Shown here one piece after another: positions 58,850-64,000 of a DNA stretch of 64,000 bases; position 1 is the first letter of the stretch, and each line of letters opens with the position of its first letter. A model generated the notes under the pieces. It saw only the letters and a list, made by a program, of their open reading frames with translations, was not told where the DNA came from and did not search any database. The DNA comes from Selaginella tamariscina. Taxonomy: Eukaryota > Streptophyta > Lycopodiopsida > Selaginellales > Selaginellaceae. The DNA is taken from positions 1-64,000 of the forward strand of contig PUQB01000220.1 of NCBI GenBank assembly GCA_003024785.1. Direction: 5' to 3'. The position numbers and the translations under genes were made by a program.

Positions 58850-59640
58850 TCCACTTATTCAAGCTTTACTCACTTGATGCTCCATTTGATCTCAGGATCC
58901 ACACACTCTAACCAGCTCATCTCAAGGATGAGATCCATATGCATTAGCTTCGTGAAAAAAAAAGTCTCTACCAGCTAGGTTTTGCCAAACTCTAATGGTA
59001 ACTCTTTTACATAAGCAGTCCAGCTTTGCATGATAGTAATTGAGCTTTCAATCTTGTATTGAGGCACAGTCTTCATGGGTAAGGTGCACCTTCTACACTA
59101 ACTTTGTTGACACAAAGTTATTCCTACCCTACTATTCAAGAGGATTCGCATTGAATGTCCACCAAGTTGTCCCTCCATCACAATAACACGTGTGTGTGGC
59201 TCCTCTTGTGCCATGCAGTTTACCTGTTGAGCAAGAATAAATAGAAATTTACCTTATGGTTTAGAGTTGTCACCACACTCCATCTCATGAAGCTTCTCAC
59301 GCATCTCCTTGTCCTTAACACCATTAAAACTTTTATTCTTAGGCTGATTCCTCCTTAGACAATTTACCTTCACCTCTCTACATAGGTGGCAACGTTTGTT
59401 ATCAAACACCTTAACAATCTTCTTAAAGTTGTTGGTGCGATAAGAACTAAAGGCTACTAGCTTGGACTACAGCTTAGCACGATTGTTATTCCTTTGTACT
59501 CTTGGTACTCACAAGGACTTGGGGAAGTACTCCTACCATGCTTCTTGTCATGTTGCTCGTTCTCCTTAAACACATTCTCCTCTTCATTTAGTAAGCGAGC
59601 ATACTCGAACAGTTCTTTCACTGAATTACCGAGTTAAGAT
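58850..59640 (-). mobile_element. Fossil Ty3/Gypsy-like fragment (gag end to protease)
   Basis: Minus-strand reading shows a Gag-like Cys knuckle region, a protease-like segment and the LILEMSWLE type motif that follows the protease in Gypsy elements. The fragment is broken and lacks recognisable reverse transcriptase, integrase and LTRs. It looks old. Confidence 0.55.
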
Positions 59641-60060
59641 GTCTACACAAGTTAGCACTTTGTAGCCCATGTATACTAAATTGTTAAGTATCACTATGTA
59701 CAAACTAAAAACCTCCAATACCACCCAACCTATCTAGTCTTCTAAATATACATACATGTGTCCTTGTAACCTTTAGGGAATATTTGGCTTATAACTTTTT
59801 AAGGAATATTCTTTATATATGTATAATTTGTTCTATACATATATAATTTTTAATTCACCTAATCATTAATGTAAAACTACAGTGATAATTATTATTAATG
59901 ATGTAATTTTTTAGAATTTATCGTACACAATAGTTGCACAAAGTGGCATTACCTAAAAATGCCATTAATTAGACCTACTTTTGGAAAAGGTGACGATACG
60001 TCCGACGGTAGTGGATCGGCCGATCGGCAAATGGACTCATCATAAGAGACGATCCACATG
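59641..60060. other. Spacer ending in an inverted copy of the 56270 exon edge
   Basis: 59995-60060 is the reverse complement of about 56265-56330 (shared GCCGATC, GATCCACTACC and GTGGATC words). The rest is non-coding. Confidence 0.5.
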
Positions 60061-60189
60061 AGTTAAGAGTTCAGTTTTCACAAATTAATAAATAGAATGT
60101 TCATTGTAATAAATATTCACTACTCTTCAGATGGACAGAGCACAGCTTATTTTGAAATTATTTCGGCCAACATATTCATATGTGCATTG

Positions 60190-60375
60190 TGACAGATATC
60201 ACTTACGGCCGCCGCCACACCTCCACCGCCACCACCACCACCGCCATCCAGCATTCTAGATTTAACCCCAGCCAATGGGATACGAGCACCAGAAGCAGAA
60301 GCAAAGATCAACATGAATAGCTAAGCATTTTTGATAGGATTCTAATGGCCATGTTTGTTGTAAGTGAGATGGGTA
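60190..60375 (-). CDS. Small secreted Gly-rich ORF, copy 1 of 3
   Basis: Minus strand: an N-terminal hydrophobic stretch MLIFASASGARIPLAG, then VKSRMLDGGGGGGGGG and VAAA before a GTAAGT donor-like sequence. It resembles the signal peptide and Gly-rich body of plant cell-wall or small secreted peptides. The upstream ATGGCCATTAGAATCCT is in another frame, so the start is unclear. Confidence 0.35.
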
Positions 60376-61549
60376 CTGTAGCCAACCACTGCAATATATA
60401 TTGCAGTAAACAAGCCAACCATTCCAAGAGATAAAGTTATGGACTTTGATTGACTTCACTGACTTGAATAAAACTAGGGGTACATATATTAATTTTCACG
60501 GCTCTTTTAACGTCCAGGATAGCGTTATCTATACTAAAGATCTGTGATCTTGATATCTCGCTGCATAGAAATAAGTTATAAACTTCACTATCTTTCTGGG
60601 CCACATGTGCTTATAGGACCCACACTTGACTGGACTAACAATAGATTAATCAGCTACAGCTTCTAAGTCTATAACCCTGACTTGAATGGTAGTTGCCTTC
60701 TATGTGTGATTATATAGCTTCCATTGTAAGTATCACTTATTCACCAGACATGGCCATGTGTTTAATGTTAAAGAGCTTGATCATTATGTTTTTGCTAATG
60801 AATGCCATAGATAATGCAGTAGCACAAGCCAAGTTGTGGTGGTGGCACAGGCAGTCTTGGAACTGGCAATGAGGTGGTTTAGCATTCCAGTTCTTTTTTT
60901 TATATTGAAACAACATTTTAACGTCATGTATTGTCAATTAATTTACATCCCTCTTTATTGAGGTCTTACCATGCTTTTTCCAATCTAACTTGCATTCATA
61001 GTTAATTACTATTTAAAAAAAAAAACTTAAAAATGAAATAAATATTGTTTTGGATTTCAAACTCTCTTGAGGATATTTAGTGAAATGGTTTCATTATCTC
61101 CCCATGACTTATGAACTTACTCAGCTTCAATATGTTTTAAATACGATTGCTAACTTTATTCGATGCTACTCAACAAAGTTTAAATGGGATAGTGTAAAGT
61201 TCTTAAATATAAATAAAAAATTTAGTTCTAACATATGTATTCTAACGATTTGTTTTACAAATATTTTTTATGTTAAGACTTTTACTTTTATTCTAAATGG
61301 TATGGTTTTTTAAAATGTGCATTTTCTTTTTGTTTAACTTTACAATACTTAAATCACTTTGATCTAAATTAGATGTGAACTTTGAACTCAATTGAAGAAG
61401 AACTAGGGTAGAAAATTGTACAGGTACTCAAAAAAAAAAAAAAAAAGTAAATGTACAACAACACAAAGAATGTTCATTGCACTTTCACCGTATTAGCCAG
61501 TACATACTGCTCTTCATATGGACATAGCTTATTTTGAAAATTATTTAGT

Positions 61550-61792
61550 TCAACATCCACACGTGCAATGGAGATCACTTACCGGCGCCGTCGCCGCTGC
61601 AGGCACAGCCGCCGCCGCCACCTTTACCTCTGCCACCCCACCCAGAATTCTAGCCTTTACACCATCCTCAAACAGACAATGGGACGCGAGCACCAGAACA
61701 GAAGCAAAGATCAGCATGCATATTGTTATAAGAGCTAGGCTGCAATGACACCGGTGTCCATGTCTGCTGTAAGTGAGATGGCTAGTCTCCAC
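61550..61792 (-). CDS. Small secreted ORF, copy 2 of 3
   Basis: An 80-residue open frame on the minus strand: CSLALITICMLIFASVLVLA (hydrophobic, signal-like), then FEDGVKARILGGVAEVKVAA and an Ala-rich tail. The Gly codons of the other copies are altered, so the tail differs. Homologous to copies 1 and 3. Confidence 0.35.
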   Translation of the reverse strand: METSHLTYSRHGHRCHCSLALITICMLIFASVLVLASHCLFEDGVKARILGGVAEVKVAAAAVPAAATAPVSDLHCTCGC

Positions 61793-62144
61793 TGCAATTT
61801 AATACACCAATGAACCAGTGACCATCCCAAGGAGAGGAACCTTCACATTGTCGATGTTGACATGGACAATTCGCCTTGACTGAGGTAGTAGTATCCTTAT
61901 AGATCACGGCTGTTTTAATCTCTTGACGATCAATTAAAATCTACAATTCATAAATTTAGCTTATTTCTTAACTAGGTGTAAATATTATATATATATATAA
62001 TCTATTACAGGGAATGACCATGCCAAGATTCTTGTTGTTTCCTTACCACACAGCCACTTGTGAAGGTTCCTAGCTGTTAATTAATTTTGTTAATGAAACC
62101 TGATTAGATATTCTAGAAGCATTCGTCGACTTGTGTTTCCCTTG

Positions 62145-62332
62145 GTCATGAGGACTCCTCCAAGAAAGCTCTTGGCCCTTGCGGTGCTTGTCTTTTTGGT
62201 CATGGAAGCAGTCTGTGTTTCATGTGGAGGTGGTAATGGTGACTCTGGCGGCGGCGGTGGTAAAGGTTGCACTCCGGTGATGGTGGAGGTGGTGGTGACA
62301 AATAAATTAATGTTAAATAGAAAATATAAATA
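62145..62332 (+). CDS. Small secreted Gly/Cys-containing peptide ORF
   Basis: Frame MRTPPRKLLALAVLVFLVME then AVCVSCGGGNGDSGGGGG and KGCTPVMVEVVV. A clear signal-peptide-like N terminus with a basic start and hydrophobic core, and probable cleavage around AVCVSC. About 62 residues from the ATG at 62148. Unlike the neighbours it is on the plus strand. Unknown function; secreted if expressed. Confidence 0.45.
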
Positions 62333-62929
62333 AATGTTTAAATTTACATAGCACGTTTTCATTATTAAAGTTAGAGACAATTGCAAAGCTTAATTCTTCT
62401 CAAATTCTCTATCTCACAATGTAAGAAATCCATCCCATTTATTCCTTATATATATGTTAATTGTTTGCAAGCTTGAAGCAGATAAAAGATTAATGCTTCT
62501 AAAATTAGTTGTATTTTCGTTATGAGATATATAGACATTATAGCACTTGTAATATAAGATGCTTATATATATTTTAAAATCTTTAATTATATGTGAAAGT
62601 TCAAACGTGATATATACTGAAGAATAATACAAGATGATCCACATGCGTCATTACCAACTTGCTTTCTTTGCTTGCTCCCTGCAGCTTCAATAGAGAATCT
62701 TATACTCGTTAGAAAAACAGTTATGGCAGTTGCAGTAAACCAGACAACCATTCCAAATAGCAGTTTTTACATGAGTTAAGAGTTCAGTTTTTACAAATTA
62801 ATAAATAGAATTTTCATTGTAATGGCCAATACATAAATATTCACTACTCTTCAGAAGGACAGAGCGCAGCTTATTTTGAAATTATTTCGCCCCATTCATA
62901 TGTGCATTGTGGCAGATATCACTTATTAC

Positions 62930-63125
62930 GGCCGCCGCCGCCACCACCACCTCCACCTCCACCGCCACCGCCACCCAGCATTCTAGCTTTAACCCCATCC
63001 TCAACAGCCTGGGATAGGAGCACCAGAAGCAGAAGCAAAGATCAACATGAATATTGTTATAAGAGCTAAGCATTATGCAAGGATTCTTTTGGCCATGTTT
63101 GTTGTAAGTGAGATGGGTATTGTAG
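62930..63125 (-). CDS. Small secreted Gly-rich ORF, copy 3 of 3
   Basis: Minus strand: LALITIFMLIFASASGAPIP, then (in a shifted frame) EDGVKARMLGGGGGGGGGG. As in copy 1, a frame change separates the signal-like part from the Gly-rich part, or there is an unseen intron. Confidence 0.35.
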
Positions 63126-64000
63126 CCAACCACTGTAATTTATATGCAGTAAACCAACCAACATTCCAAAGAGATGAAGTTATGGACTTTGATTGACTTC
63201 ACTGACTTGAATGTATATTAATTTTTCACGGCTCTTTTTAAGGTCCAGGAAGAACACTGAGAAGAGATAAGCGTTATCTATACTAAAGATCTGTGATCTT
63301 GATATCTCGCTGCACAGAAATAAGTTATAAACCTCACTAGGACCCACACTTGACTGGACTAACAATAGATTAATCAGCTACAGTAGAACCCTGACTTGAA
63401 CGGTAGTTGCCTTGTATGTGTGATTATATAGTTTCCATTGTAAGTATCACTTATTCATTAGACAATTATGGCCATGGGTTTAATGTTAAAGTGCTTGACC
63501 AGCTATATCATTATGTTTTTGCTAATGATGCCATAGATAATGAGTTGTGGTGGTGGCACAGGCAGATCTAAAAATCTTGGAACTGGCAATGAGGTGGTTT
63601 AGCATTCCAGTTCTTTTCTTTATATTGAAACAACATTTTAACGTTATGTATCGTTCTTTTCTTTCAATTAATTTACATCCCTCTTTATTGAAGTCTTACC
63701 ATGCTTTTTCCAATCTAACTTGCATTGTTTCTTTCATCATCATTAATTACTATTTGTTTTTAAAAACCTAAAGATGAAATAAATATTGTTTTAACTCTCT
63801 TGAGGATATTTAGCGAAATGGTTTTATTATCCTCTCCATGACTTATGAACTTACTTCAGCTTCGACTTTATTCGATGCTACTCGACAAAGTTTAAACCTT
63901 ATATACACAAAATCCAATGGAATAATGTAAAGTTCTTAAATATAAATAAAGTTCTTAGTTCTAACATGTGTATTCTAACGATTATGTTTACAAATATTTT

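Larger units (their letters stand above)
60060..64000. repeat. Tandemly duplicated ~1.3-2.7-kb unit, three partial copies
   Basis: 60060-61320 and 62760-64000 are near-identical in order (AAGAGTTCAGTTTT, CAGCTTATTTTGAAATTATT, GCCGCC tract, CAGAAGCAAAGATCAACATG, GGACTTTGATTGACTTCACT, ATTCCAGTTCTTTT). 61440-61900 is a more diverged third copy of the central part. Small indels distinguish the copies. Confidence 0.8.

Noticed and set aside
62090-62386. Reverse-strand ORF with a PPPPPP stretch
   Set aside because: Antisense of the Gly-rich secreted ORF at 62145-62332.

Overview
The window looks like the nuclear genome of a land plant, most likely a seed-free vascular plant (fern or lycophyte). 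The evidence is a plant-type SF3b5, a plastid DAR-type GTPase, a multi-exon organellar 5'-3' exonuclease, a PLS-type PPR protein, a bHLH factor with a C-terminal ACT-like region, an AUX1/LAX-like carrier, TTTAGGG telomere-type repeats, and introns full of (GT)n, (CT)n and (TA)n microsatellites. The lineage is an inference. No rRNA, tRNA or CRISPR array was seen.

Layout. 0-13.3 kb is a compact host gene cluster: SF3b5 (-), DAR GTPase 3 (+) from a shared 226-bp promoter, bHLH (-), an unrecognised gene fragment (+), a DnaJ-type Cys-rich plastid protein (-), the 5'-3' exonuclease (+) and a PPR gene (+). Several of these conserved genes are broken only by single missing bases in short homopolymers, which points to uncorrected long-read errors rather than decay. 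13.4-20.7 kb is non-coding sequence plus a multi-exon gene for a ParB/sulfiredoxin-like domain fused to a beta-class DNA methyltransferase with a DPP motif, flanked by related GAATATTC/CCGTACGG repeats.

21.6-50.5 kb is the most striking part: one large DNA transposon nested inside another of the same family. The inner copy (28817-44020, 15.2 kb) has 25-bp terminal inverted repeats and a perfect 6-bp target duplication (ATATAT). It sits in the middle of the outer copy (21624-28816 plus 44021-50544). Each copy carries a DDE-type (DUF7869-like, GHTHEDID motif) transposase, a ParB-like protein fused to a degenerate methyltransferase, and an FCP1-like HAD phosphatase. Each also carries two dense arrays of the 18-bp palindrome GGCGGGATTAATCCCGCC, one upstream of the transposase and one upstream of the ParB gene, with microsatellites and interstitial telomere-type repeats between them. 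I propose that the arrays are parS-like or operator sites for the element's own ParB-like protein. A decayed relic of the transposase end lies at 50.65-51.34 kb.

51.3-64 kb is AT-rich and duplicated. It holds a damaged AUX1/LAX-like gene (-) between two related segments, a minisatellite, a fossil Ty3/Gypsy gag-protease fragment, and a tandemly repeated unit with small secreted glycine-rich ORFs.
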